From: Teredinibacter purpureus
GTDB lineage: Bacteria; Pseudomonadota; Gammaproteobacteria; Pseudomonadales; Cellvibrionaceae
DNA: 64,000 bases
Assembly: GCF_014217335.1 (NCBI RefSeq)
Contig: NZ_CP060092.1
Coordinates: 761,501 to 825,500, forward strand
Direction of reading: 5' to 3'
Below, piece after piece: positions 9,192-17,425 of this stretch. Each line of letters begins with the position of its first letter. Position 1 is the stretch's first letter. A program made the translations under genes and the position numbers. Below the pieces are notes generated by a model. That model was not told the DNA's origin and made no database searches. It saw only the letters and a program-made list of their open reading frames with translations.

Positions 9192-9545
9192 TCAGGATGT
9201 CGTAAGTATTTTCTGCGAAGCCTTCACGCTCAGTTTATTCGAAAAGGCAGGCCCTACGGCTTCGTCACCATCCAACAAAACAGCGCCCTTATTGGTTATA
9301 GTAGTGGCGCCGGCTTTTAGCGTAACCGTCTCACTACCCGGTACCGGAGCCCCTGTAGAGGTATTCGCGCCAGTGTAGGTAAATACACAGGATGATTCTT
9401 TAATCACTTTTTTATCACCGTGGCTTAGTTGCCCGTTGGGCACATCAACAACAGGGCCTGCAACCCAAGAACCCTTTGCACTGGGCAAGTCGGTAGTAGA
9501 CACCTCGGCTTTTACATCACCTAAAACCGCTACGGGCTTTCCCAT
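9192..9545 (-). CDS. PAAR-like spike-tip protein
   Basis: A 117-residue Gly/Ala/Thr/Val-rich protein starting MGKPVAVLGD, with short beta-strand segments and no long helices. Its size and its place between the AAA+ ATPase gene and the DUF4157 effector genes suit a PAAR-like cone that caps the spike, the role of Afp10 in Afp/PVC particles. The N-terminal pattern (lgD and a central GA...TITNKGAVLLDGD segment) fits the small metal-capped PAAR fold, but I cannot point to the metal ligands. In this class of machine the tip piece often helps carry cargo. The assignment rests on context and composition. Confidence 0.55.
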   Translation of the reverse strand: MGKPVAVLGDVKAEVSTTDLPSAKGSWVAGPVVDVPNGQLSHGDKKVIKESSCVFTYTGANTSTGAPVPGSETVTLKAGATTITNKGAVLLDGDEAVGPAFSNKLSVKASQKILTTS

Positions 9546-9567
9546 GTTTTATTTCCTGTGCAGTGCG

Positions 9568-11535
9568 CTACCAATCAGCCACCAATTCTGCGACTAATGT
9601 TTTTTCTGTTTTTTTGTATTCGTCAACAGCAGCCTTACGAATATGGTGCATTTCTAGCAGATCTCCACTAGCGGCATGGAAAGCTGCATTAATTGCAATA
9701 CTTCGAATAATGCCACCGGGAATTTCCAGCCGAGCCAATTTTTCGAACGTAATGTCCTTTCGAGGAAGTTGTGACGGAAATACGTTTTCCCATATAAGTA
9801 TGCGTTCTTGAATTTGAGGGAAAGGAAATTGCACGATAAATCGAAGCCGGCGTAAAAACGCTTGATCGAGTGCCTTTCTAAAGTTACTGGTTAAAATGGC
9901 AAGGCCACTAAAGTTTTCGATTCGCTGTAACAGGTAACTCACTTCCATATTCGCATAACGATCGCGGCTGTCTTTTACTTCACTGCGCTTACCAAAAAGC
10001 GCATCGGCTTCGTCGAACAAGAGTATCGCGCCGCTTTTTTCCGCCGCGGTAAATATTTTCTCGAGATTTTTTTCTGTCTCGCCGATATATTTACTAACTA
10101 TAGAAGAGAGATCTATCTGGTAAATATCCAACTTTAATTCGCTCGCAATAACGCGAGCCGCCAGTGTTTTACCGGTACCGCTGGCGCCAGAAAAAAGTAC
10201 CCCAATCCCCAATCCGTATGCGGAACCTTGAGCAAAACCCCATTGGCGATACACTTTATAGCGGTGTTTTACTTGTTCGATAATACTGCGAAGCGTGGTG
10301 AGCTGTTCTTCGGGCAATACGAGGTTTTGCCATTGTATATCTACCGGCTCAATAATTTTTGCTAAGCCGCTCACTTCTGCCCGGCTTTGCTTACGGCAAA
10401 GGTTCAATACGTGTTCGACGGCCTCATGAGGTTCACTATGCTCACTCGAATCGGCGAAAGAAATCGCATCGATTGTCCACTGGCGTGCTATCGCCTGAAT
10501 AGCATCGGCGCTTAAGTCGAACTGATCTAATATTTCTCGGAGGGCGGCAACGGATGATTCAGAGGAAAAAACATCGGGCATTAGCCGTTGCCAAATCTCT
10601 TGCTGCTCATGGTAACTCGGCCGAGTAACATCCAACTTAATGTGGTCGCGTGCACCTAGGCTAAGCGGAATATCGCCCGTGAGTAAGCAGAAAGCAGTAA
10701 GGCGCTTAAACAAATAATTAAGCGCGCGCGTAAGATTCGGCTTTTGTTCTGGCTCATATTCACATTCGAAAACATAAATACTTTGATAAAGTATGGCCTC
10801 TCGCTCTAGACGAATATAGAGCTCTTCTAAATCAACGTTATTATGCGGTAACAAACTTGCATCGAGGCGCTTAACGATAACATTCGCTAGATTCGCAGCA
10901 ACTTGAACCACGCCAATGCCCGCTTGTTTGTCATTACCTTTTAATTGAACGAGTGGGGGGAGAGCATCGGTTGTTGGCTGAGTAATTAATTTTGCGACTT
11001 GCTCTGCAAGCAAGTGTTGACCACCCGCCAACTCGGGCTGAAAATCGTTGGGAATAGTAAGTGCACTCAACGCAGAATCGCTACTCGCAAAACCAGTAAT
11101 GTAATGTAAGACCGTTTCGTTAATGCGCAGCGGCGTGAGATTCGGCTGCTGTGTATCATTCATTTCCAGAAGACGCCAATACCGTATCGTCGATTGCGGC
11201 GAGAATGGTAGCCACTGCCCGCCATTAAATAAGGTTAGTGCTAAATCAAACGTTGGGAAATGTCTTTTCGGGTCACCAACAATAGCACCGTAAAGTTCAC
11301 CAAATTCACCCTCTAATTGTGCTGCTGCGCAGAGCAGTAATAGCTGACGCTCAAACGGTGATAAACGAAAAATTACGCATAGCCGAGTTAAAGCGGCATC
11401 ATCAAACGATTCATTTTGCTTTGGAATTTCTTTTTCATATTCTCTAGAAAGCGCACGATAACAGGCCCGACGAACGTCTTCTAAACCTACCGCAAGACAA
11501 CGGCTATTTAATGCGTACCACTCATTATTCGACAT
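9568..11535 (-). CDS. AAA+ ATPase of the contractile injection system (Afp15/PVC15 type)
   Basis: About 655 residues from the ATG at 11535, four bases after the stop of the gpD gene; a longer upstream start at 11583 would overlap gpD. The C-terminal third is a classical AAA+ module: Walker A GASGTGKT (about 450-457), Walker B LLFDEAD (about 505-511) and a LRRLRF segment near the arginine-finger region. The N-terminal 400 residues are a helical and degenerate AAA-like region. eCIS loci carry such an ATPase, thought to act in assembly or cargo loading. P2-like phages and R-pyocins lack one, so its position directly after gpD is a key pointer to an injection system. Confidence 0.85.
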   Translation of the reverse strand: MSNNEWYALNSRCLAVGLEDVRRACYRALSREYEKEIPKQNESFDDAALTRLCVIFRLSPFERQLLLLCAAAQLEGEFGELYGAIVGDPKRHFPTFDLALTLFNGGQWLPFSPQSTIRYWRLLEMNDTQQPNLTPLRINETVLHYITGFASSDSALSALTIPNDFQPELAGGQHLLAEQVAKLITQPTTDALPPLVQLKGNDKQAGIGVVQVAANLANVIVKRLDASLLPHNNVDLEELYIRLEREAILYQSIYVFECEYEPEQKPNLTRALNYLFKRLTAFCLLTGDIPLSLGARDHIKLDVTRPSYHEQQEIWQRLMPDVFSSESSVAALREILDQFDLSADAIQAIARQWTIDAISFADSSEHSEPHEAVEHVLNLCRKQSRAEVSGLAKIIEPVDIQWQNLVLPEEQLTTLRSIIEQVKHRYKVYRQWGFAQGSAYGLGIGVLFSGASGTGKTLAARVIASELKLDIYQIDLSSIVSKYIGETEKNLEKIFTAAEKSGAILLFDEADALFGKRSEVKDSRDRYANMEVSYLLQRIENFSGLAILTSNFRKALDQAFLRRLRFIVQFPFPQIQERILIWENVFPSQLPRKDITFEKLARLEIPGGIIRSIAINAAFHAASGDLLEMHHIRKAAVDEYKKTEKTLVAELVADW

Positions 11536-11539
11536 TATC

Positions 11540-12538
11540 TTATTCTCGGTATAGCGAAACAGTGCACTGATAACCGCTACCACTCAACGTGTGTGTGGCC
11601 GATTTAATAATCCATAAACCATCAACTTCACTGCGAATTTTAACTAGCATGACAGAGCCCCCGGCAACAATTCCAGGATCACCGACCACCGTTAAATCTA
11701 AGGTTGAAGCATCTCTTTTCTTACGATTATGTTGTGCTTTGGCAGCAGCTTTTGCTTCGGCTTCGCTTGTGAATAAATGTGGCATTCGGTAAATGGGTTC
11801 GGCATCGGCGGTGCCTTCAATCACTTGTTCTTGTGCTGCGGTTACGCGGTTATGCCAAATGGCCACTACAGAGCCGTATTCTGTTCTATCTGAGAGTTGG
11901 CAGTTCCAACTGATAACATTATCCGGCGTGATAGGGGTAGGGAGTAGCGGTAAACCCGACGCAGATAGACTTTCTCCTTTCACGAGGAACAACAAATTAT
12001 TACTGGCCGGTTTTGCCAAAGCGTCGTACTTTTTAGCCAAACGTGTAATAAAACTGAGGTCGGTTTCATTCACCTGGTTTTCTATAGCAATGGCTACTGT
12101 CTTAAGTGAAGCACTTATTTTTGCCGTAAGAGAATTATCTGTAGCGATTTCACCAATGATATCGCCAATGGTGGTGTCTGCCCATGTACGTGTTTTTTCG
12201 GACAATAGCAATTTGGGAACGGCGGTAATATTAATCGAGCCGCCGCCACCGGAGCCATTACAGGTAATTTGATCAACATGGAAAATACCCATATCGGCTT
12301 TATGTAAATCGTAGCCCAGCGATACCTGTATTTCTTTTCCGGTGTCGGGTAATTGGATACGACCAAAGGTTAACGTTTGGCAGTCATCCACGGAAAGTGT
12401 GAATTGATCACTTTGTTCGCCGTCATTTAATACCACGCTAAGCGACAATAAACGCGTGCGCAATTCGTGGGTCGCCGAAGCGCCACCAATGGTTAGGCTG
12501 TAACCGGGTGGTGATTGTTTATATAAATACGCTAGCAT
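11540..12538 (-). CDS. D: Baseplate hub protein, P2 gpD family
   Basis: A 332-residue phage late-control D protein, close to the length of P2 gpD. Recognisable segments include the N-terminal FTLSVDD strand, INITAVPKLLL and the middle FITRLAKKYDALAKP. It forms the tail hub (a gp27-like ring) that links tube and spike. Here hub and spike (gpV) are separate genes, as in P2 and R-pyocins, not one VgrG-like fusion as in Afp8. It lies 13 bp after gpX and 4 bp before the ATPase, so it is in the same transcript. Confidence 0.85.
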   Translation of the reverse strand: MLAYLYKQSPPGYSLTIGGASATHELRTRLLSLSVVLNDGEQSDQFTLSVDDCQTLTFGRIQLPDTGKEIQVSLGYDLHKADMGIFHVDQITCNGSGGGGSINITAVPKLLLSEKTRTWADTTIGDIIGEIATDNSLTAKISASLKTVAIAIENQVNETDLSFITRLAKKYDALAKPASNNLLFLVKGESLSASGLPLLPTPITPDNVISWNCQLSDRTEYGSVVAIWHNRVTAAQEQVIEGTADAEPIYRMPHLFTSEAEAKAAAKAQHNRKKRDASTLDLTVVGDPGIVAGGSVMLVKIRSEVDGLWIIKSATHTLSGSGYQCTVSLYRE

Positions 12539-12551
12539 GGGTTAAACCTTT

Positions 12552-12872
12552 TTAATCCCATAACTGAACCACGTCTTGCTGTTCTACGCTGGCCTCTAAT
12601 TCTGGTAGTGTGACATCAACACCAGCGGGTAAGCGGCTACCGTAATCAACCAGTCGTGGATTTGCATCGAGAACTTGTTCAACAATACCGCGTAGGTCGG
12701 TACTACTAAATTGGCTCAACATTTCCACCTCTTCGTCTATGCCACCGTTGGCCGCCACTAAATGCGGCTCTATTTGGCGGGTGGCTTCGCTTAGGCGTGC
12801 GTGTTGGCCATAATGCCTCCAACAAATCCAGTCGAGCATATCGCCATCTTTGGTTGAGTATACGGTTGCCAT
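12552..12872 (-). CDS. X: Tail protein X (LysM-like)
   Basis: A 106-residue member of the P2 tail protein X family, recognised by the N-terminal motif DGDMLDWICWRHYG and the later NPRLVDYGSRLPAGVDVTLP, the LysM-like start and end. P2 gpX is about 67 residues, so the C-terminus is longer here. It is thought to bind hub or tube at the baseplate. It is packed between gpU (2 bp) and gpD. Confidence 0.85.
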   Translation of the reverse strand: MATVYSTKDGDMLDWICWRHYGQHARLSEATRQIEPHLVAANGGIDEEVEMLSQFSSTDLRGIVEQVLDANPRLVDYGSRLPAGVDVTLPELEASVEQQDVVQLWD

Positions 12873-12874
12873 AA

Positions 12875-13309
12875 TTAAAAACCTGGAAGAAAATCTTGTT
12901 GAAAACGTTTTAGCGTTAACGTGAAATCAATTTTTCTGGCTGCACCATTATCGAAAAATTCACTTTTCGTTTCATTGATACTTTCAATTATCCAACGGCC
13001 CATCACTAGGCCATTCCCACTAATCAGTGGTAGCGCAATTCCCACACCCGCCGATAGGCGCATAATAATAAGCTGCAAAGGGCCACCATTAAAATGCGGG
13101 TAAATGGAACCATTGATGGTCAGGCTATCTTCGCCGGGGCCGATATATTGACGAGTGGGGCCACCCAACCCTAAATACTTTAAGACCGGATGCCCAAGCG
13201 CCGATTGCGTTGCCCACGAGTATTGAGTGGTACGTTGTAGTTGTTGATAGGCCGCCTGATCGATCGAAAAACGAATGGGGCCTAGCAACATCATAAAGGG
13301 CGCTGGCAT
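12875..13309 (-). CDS. U: Tail protein U
   Basis: A 144-residue protein of the P2 gpU family. Segments MLLGPIRFSID, YSWATQSALGHPVLKYLG and ESINETKSEFFDNGAARKIDFTLTLKRF are typical of the family. gpU is a tail completion/assembly protein. This is the first gene after the internal terminator at the end of the fibre gene, so expression of U, X, D and the downstream ATPase and effector genes may depend on read-through or a hidden promoter. Confidence 0.85.
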   Translation of the reverse strand: MPAPFMMLLGPIRFSIDQAAYQQLQRTTQYSWATQSALGHPVLKYLGLGGPTRQYIGPGEDSLTINGSIYPHFNGGPLQLIIMRLSAGVGIALPLISGNGLVMGRWIIESINETKSEFFDNGAARKIDFTLTLKRFQQDFLPGF

Positions 13310-13337
13310 AGCGGTGTCCTGTTAGGCAAATCTAAAG

Positions 13338-13360
13338 AAAAAACCGGTTACGCAACCGGT
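13338..13360 (-). terminator. Internal intrinsic terminator overlapping the fibre stop codon
   Basis: On the minus strand ACCGGTT (13354-13360) pairs with AACCGGT (13343-13349) around a four-base loop and is followed by five T. The stop codon of the tail-fibre gene (13348-13350) lies inside the hairpin. It divides the tail locus between gpH and gpU. Confidence 0.7.
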
Positions 13361-15393
13361 GTCATGAGGTTATGGGTTCCCATTTCTCGCAAATAGATAC
13401 TATGGCCGGAGTTCACCATATCGACTTCTACTTTTAGGTAGGAAAACCCCTGGGGTATTTCAGACGCAGGAATACGTGCAGCCAAATAGCGGTTATACAA
13501 TTTACTGTTCCAATGTCGTGCAAACGGGTTATCGTACGTTGCACTAAAGCGTTCAATGGGCTTACCATTCACTTTAATGCCATCATGCATGCCGCCATTC
13601 CAATCGTTATTATGCTCAATAAGGTACAGCAATTTATCTTGTCCATCGCCCATACACGGCACCATAACGGTTCTTACAGCCGCAGGTTCCAACTGAGCCA
13701 AAATATCACCTTTCCATTTATGGGTATTCCACTTAATAGCCTCACCACCATTTAGCTTCCAGTGTAAGGTGACTGCTGAAACGGCACTGTGATTCCACGG
13801 ATTTTGACTAAACGCCAAACCGGAAACCCAGAAACTATTGTTTGTCTGAGGTTTAACCACCAAGCCTAGCTCGCCGTCACGAGGAACGGATATGGGTACC
13901 CATTGATGCGCTAGCGCGGCGTTATCGCCACCAATCCAGCGCCCGTCGGCTAAAGAACCGTCCGGCGAGTAACAATTGGTCTGGCGGTAACCACCAGTCC
14001 ACAAACCGAGGCTTTCCTTTTTTCCGTCCAAATAATAGGCTTTAAACGCTGTCCAGCGCTCACCTAGTACGCGTAGCCAAACGGTATCGTACCCTTTAGG
14101 AATGGTAACCTTACCGCCATTCCCATCTTTTTCTGTGTCCGCACCAAACTTAATAATCGGTTTGCCATGCCAGGGTTTTGCTGCCGTGTAGCCTGTATTA
14201 TCGAACGTGGGTTTACCCATTTTGGTAATGGCTTTTTTCTTCACTGCATCAAATATATTCTGATACACCAACGGGTTATCAGGATACATGCGATGATGAT
14301 TTGGGTTGTATACTGGCTGGGTATTGATGAACTGTTCAGCTTTTATGTGGCCTTTAACCGTAACATTCCCTGACGGGTGAAACGTAGTCGTCGCTGTAGC
14401 CGTACCTTTTTTGGCGCCGGGCGATAGCACGATTTTGCCATACTCACGAAGCTCTAGAATATCTTCTGAGCGGCGGAAGAGGATTCGATGGTTATTATCC
14501 GAACTGCGAATTTGGCCGTTGTCTGCAAAAAATATTTCTTTTTTCCCGCCTTCACCTTCTTGTATGGCGAGACCATCCGCTCTTGATTTGGCATTACCGA
14601 CCGTCAATGAAATATTAGCGGTTACATTATCGAGATTGAGTGGTTCTGCCGCTTGGGCTTTTTTGAAATCTTTAAACGCCGTGGTCAAGGTGCTAGGCGT
14701 AACGGCTTTGTTCGCAACAATACCCGCTTTAACTTCATTTTTATTGGCTACTTGTGTTGCGGTCAACTCGCTCTTACCAAGATTATCACCAAAAGCTGCG
14801 AGTGCTGATTTCATCGTTGCAGGTGAAACGGCTTTATCATCGGCCTTGCCCGCGGTAACTTCTGCTTTAGTGGCAATTTGTAATAACCCGGCCGATTGCT
14901 GCGTTGCTTCTGGCAGGTGTAAGTAGGAGTCTTTATCGAATTTTAGCTCGCCTTCGACAATGTCCGGTAGCACAAGATCGAACGCCAGTAATAGCTCGGT
15001 CGCGGGGTCTTTCGATAACAAAGGATTTTCGCCCGGCTCGGTAGCATATACCGCAAATAAAACCGCATCGCCAATATCTTGGCCATCTTTACCTACGCCT
15101 TGTAGAAAAAAACCAATTTCATGAATATTGTATTCAGACGCATCTTTATCTTCTGGATTACCAATAACAGCCGTTATGTGCAGGCGCGCATGATCCTGAA
15201 TGACCACACTCGATACCGCGACACGCTGAACTTCGTGCACAAGCACTTTCATGTCGGGCTCTGGCTTATATCCGTCGCCATTTGCATCACCCAGCGCAAC
15301 TTGGCTAAAGCGATAATTATCTGCATTGGCGAAGCCAGAAATGAGTGCTTCTCGTCCTTCGTCGGTAATAATCGGAACCAATTGATCAGCCAT
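13348..15393 (-). CDS. H: Tail fibre protein, P2 gpH type
   Basis: A 681-residue fibre, close to P2 gpH in length. The N-terminal about 150 residues match the phage tail-collar fibre domain (DUF3751), with LVPIITDEGREAL, FSQVALGDANGDGY and EIGFFL. This domain attaches to the baseplate. Residues about 165-245 hold fibre repeats with the pattern KAEVTAGKADDKAVSPAT. The C-terminal 300 residues form a distinct, aromatic-rich tip that should bind the target surface. No fibre-assembly chaperone (gpG-like) gene follows, unlike P2. A terminator hairpin overlaps the stop codon. Confidence 0.82.
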   Translation of the reverse strand: MADQLVPIITDEGREALISGFANADNYRFSQVALGDANGDGYKPEPDMKVLVHEVQRVAVSSVVIQDHARLHITAVIGNPEDKDASEYNIHEIGFFLQGVGKDGQDIGDAVLFAVYATEPGENPLLSKDPATELLLAFDLVLPDIVEGELKFDKDSYLHLPEATQQSAGLLQIATKAEVTAGKADDKAVSPATMKSALAAFGDNLGKSELTATQVANKNEVKAGIVANKAVTPSTLTTAFKDFKKAQAAEPLNLDNVTANISLTVGNAKSRADGLAIQEGEGGKKEIFFADNGQIRSSDNNHRILFRRSEDILELREYGKIVLSPGAKKGTATATTTFHPSGNVTVKGHIKAEQFINTQPVYNPNHHRMYPDNPLVYQNIFDAVKKKAITKMGKPTFDNTGYTAAKPWHGKPIIKFGADTEKDGNGGKVTIPKGYDTVWLRVLGERWTAFKAYYLDGKKESLGLWTGGYRQTNCYSPDGSLADGRWIGGDNAALAHQWVPISVPRDGELGLVVKPQTNNSFWVSGLAFSQNPWNHSAVSAVTLHWKLNGGEAIKWNTHKWKGDILAQLEPAAVRTVMVPCMGDGQDKLLYLIEHNNDWNGGMHDGIKVNGKPIERFSATYDNPFARHWNSKLYNRYLAARIPASEIPQGFSYLKVEVDMVNSGHSIYLREMGTHNLMTPVA

Positions 15394-15426
15394 TATTGTT
15401 CTCCATTTCGTTTATTCTGGTGTGCC

Positions 15427-16368
15427 CTATTCGGGCTTAAAGTGGAATTTTTTTGTACGCAGGTTTCGAACACTGGCCTGCAAGGTTAATTTTTGTTTGA
15501 AGTTTAAAGTCGGAATTGCCTTCATAGAAAAACGACGCCTTTCAACCGCGCGACTACGCACACCCATTGGCATTACCGTAGTGAACTTTAAAACGGCTTT
15601 AGGGGATACCGTAAAACGGCCGTAGCGATTACTGCGAGCACGAACACCCAGTGGTACTGTCGTTTTCAATTTCAGTGATACTTGCGGCGCAACTTGGAAA
15701 CGATGATAGTGTTTAACGCGCAATCCAGTTTTTAACGCGGGTAATTCTGCGTCTAATTTGGCACCACCAATACTTAACTTGTAACGCGTGCTTAAAGGTT
15801 TTACCGCATCAATGGCTTGCCGAAGCTGCCGGTAAAGCTCGCCACCTAATATTCCACGCCCGCCCAGTACACCACCGCCAATCAGTAACTGCACATCGAA
15901 CGTTAACGGATCGGTTGAAAACTGCTGGCCCTGTTCGGCATTATTAATGGTTTCCCACCACTCCCTTACATTGAAGGAACTATTGTACCGTTCAAGGCCC
16001 TCTAAACTCGTTAGTGCTTTCTGGTCAACACGGGCTTCAGCTAACGCGAGCACCATACGAATAACATCGTTAACCGATCGTTTGGTGCCTCTAATTTTGT
16101 GCATCTGTGCAGTGTTAGCAACCATTGCACGCTTAAATTCTACCGGCCAACTGTCATCCCACTGATCGACCACTAGCCCCCATGCAAGCCACGGCAAAAA
16201 TTCTTCTGGGCAGGTCTCCGGGCTCCACAGTTGACGTAGTGGTACGTCTATGTGTTCCAACGGTTGCGTAAGCGCCGCTAATTTTTTTTCTAACGTCGTT
16301 GCATTCGGCGGCAGTAAATGCTCGTCCACTGTTGGTATCGGCGGTGCGTACTTAATGGCTTCACTCAT
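15427..16368 (-). CDS. I: Tail protein I with a C-terminal repeat extension
   Basis: A 313-residue gpI homologue; P2 gpI is about 176 residues. The N-terminal about 190 residues are the usual domain (LLPPNATTLEKKLAAL, LPWLAWGLVVDQWDD, KIRGTKRSVNDVIRMV). The extra C-terminus holds about three and a half repeats of about 28 residues, each starting GVRxR or similar, then RFxVxPxxxLKxKTTVP (residues 215-240, 241-268, 269-297 and a partial copy). These are strongly basic and beta-like. gpI joins the baseplate wedge to the fibre, so the extension could change how the fibre is held or contact the envelope. Confidence 0.82.
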   Translation of the reverse strand: MSEAIKYAPPIPTVDEHLLPPNATTLEKKLAALTQPLEHIDVPLRQLWSPETCPEEFLPWLAWGLVVDQWDDSWPVEFKRAMVANTAQMHKIRGTKRSVNDVIRMVLALAEARVDQKALTSLEGLERYNSSFNVREWWETINNAEQGQQFSTDPLTFDVQLLIGGGVLGGRGILGGELYRQLRQAIDAVKPLSTRYKLSIGGAKLDAELPALKTGLRVKHYHRFQVAPQVSLKLKTTVPLGVRARSNRYGRFTVSPKAVLKFTTVMPMGVRSRAVERRRFSMKAIPTLNFKQKLTLQASVRNLRTKKFHFKPE

Positions 16369-16437
16369 ACCACAATCCCTTTATTTTCCACACAGCGAAA
16401 TAAACGTTTGCAATAAATGAGTACTCTAACATTACGA

Positions 16438-17415
16438 CTATTCATCAGTTTTCACTGCCATATCGACTTGGGTTTGAAAATATTGGGGTGTCCGCAAGGT
16501 CAACTGAATATTGGTTTGTCCTTCTATTAATAGCGCGTTGGCTTCTTCGATAATAAAATCACCTTCTTCGGACGCTATGCCAGCGTTATACCCTACGCTA
16601 TCCAGCGGTACGGCAATATCATTAGCCGGCTCCACGAGCAGCGCCTGCTCAACGCCAGCCTGATACAGTTCAGCTAATATTTCATCACGTACAATGTTCT
16701 TGCCCAGCCGATGATTACGTTTCGCTAGCGCATCAACCGCTGCTACGACTTTGGCTAAGCATGCCGGTTTATCAGTGCCGGTGGAAAATTCTAGTTTTAT
16801 ATTTAGGCGGTAGGGAATAATATTGGCCCACCGCACGTCAACGTCATCAGTAATGGAAGCGACCTCTTCAATCGCACCTCGAACGGTTTCAAGTAAATCA
16901 GTTTGATCGGTTAACCCATCGCCGCGACCATAACGGTTGAGTATAAAGATACTTACGTTTTGACTTCCTTCTAACCAATCGCGGCTAAATACTGAGACAT
17001 CTTTTACATCCGCACTCGCCGACATGGCAAAGAACCGGTAACTACCTTCACACCCACTGTGATTAAGCGCTTGTACACTGTAGCGGGCTCGCGAACGTAA
17101 TCGATCATCCGATTCCATTACTGCAGGAATAGGTGGGTTTTCTTTTTCATCAGCAGGGGTAATGATTTGTCGCTGAACGCCCAATAAGGCGACCGCTTGA
17201 TCCAAGCTCGCACCTTCTGCGGTAGCCAACATAACGGATTCCGTTAAACGATTTAAATCACCCGAAACGCTGTCTAGGCGTGACTGTATCGTTTGCGCTA
17301 TTGCGTTAGTCCACGCGGTTTCCTTATGAGAGGATGACGTGTCGGCACGTGCTTTTTTCTCACGTAATTGTGGTAGCTGAAGTTTTGACAAACCTGCTGA
17401 TAATGACGCTCTCAC
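16438..17415 (-). CDS. J: Second baseplate wedge protein, gpJ family
   Basis: 325 residues. The gpJ signature is spread over the protein: LDQAVALLGVQRQIITPAD, DDRLRSRARYSVQALNHSGCEGSYRFFAM and LAKRNHRLGKNIVRDEILAELYQAGVEQ. It lies 10 bp downstream of a longer, diverged gpJ-like gene. P2 has one gpJ, while Afp/PVC particles use two wedge proteins in the Afp11/Afp12 positions. The pair here therefore likely forms a hetero-oligomeric wedge. About 25 N-terminal residues are charged and variable. Confidence 0.78.
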   Translation of the reverse strand: MRASLSAGLSKLQLPQLREKKARADTSSSHKETAWTNAIAQTIQSRLDSVSGDLNRLTESVMLATAEGASLDQAVALLGVQRQIITPADEKENPPIPAVMESDDRLRSRARYSVQALNHSGCEGSYRFFAMSASADVKDVSVFSRDWLEGSQNVSIFILNRYGRGDGLTDQTDLLETVRGAIEEVASITDDVDVRWANIIPYRLNIKLEFSTGTDKPACLAKVVAAVDALAKRNHRLGKNIVRDEILAELYQAGVEQALLVEPANDIAVPLDSVGYNAGIASEEGDFIIEEANALLIEGQTNIQLTLRTPQYFQTQVDMAVKTDE

Positions 17416-17425
17416 ACTAACTTCC

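Noticed and set aside
9568..11535. ATPase as ClpV-like sheath recycler
   Set aside because: It has one good C-terminal AAA+ module and lacks the ClpB/ClpV layout; its place fits Afp15-type proteins better.
14411..14926. Plus-strand frames inside the tail genes (for example 14411-14926 and 22428-23174)
   Set aside because: They are antisense to well-recognised tail genes, have no ribosome sites and unlikely compositions.
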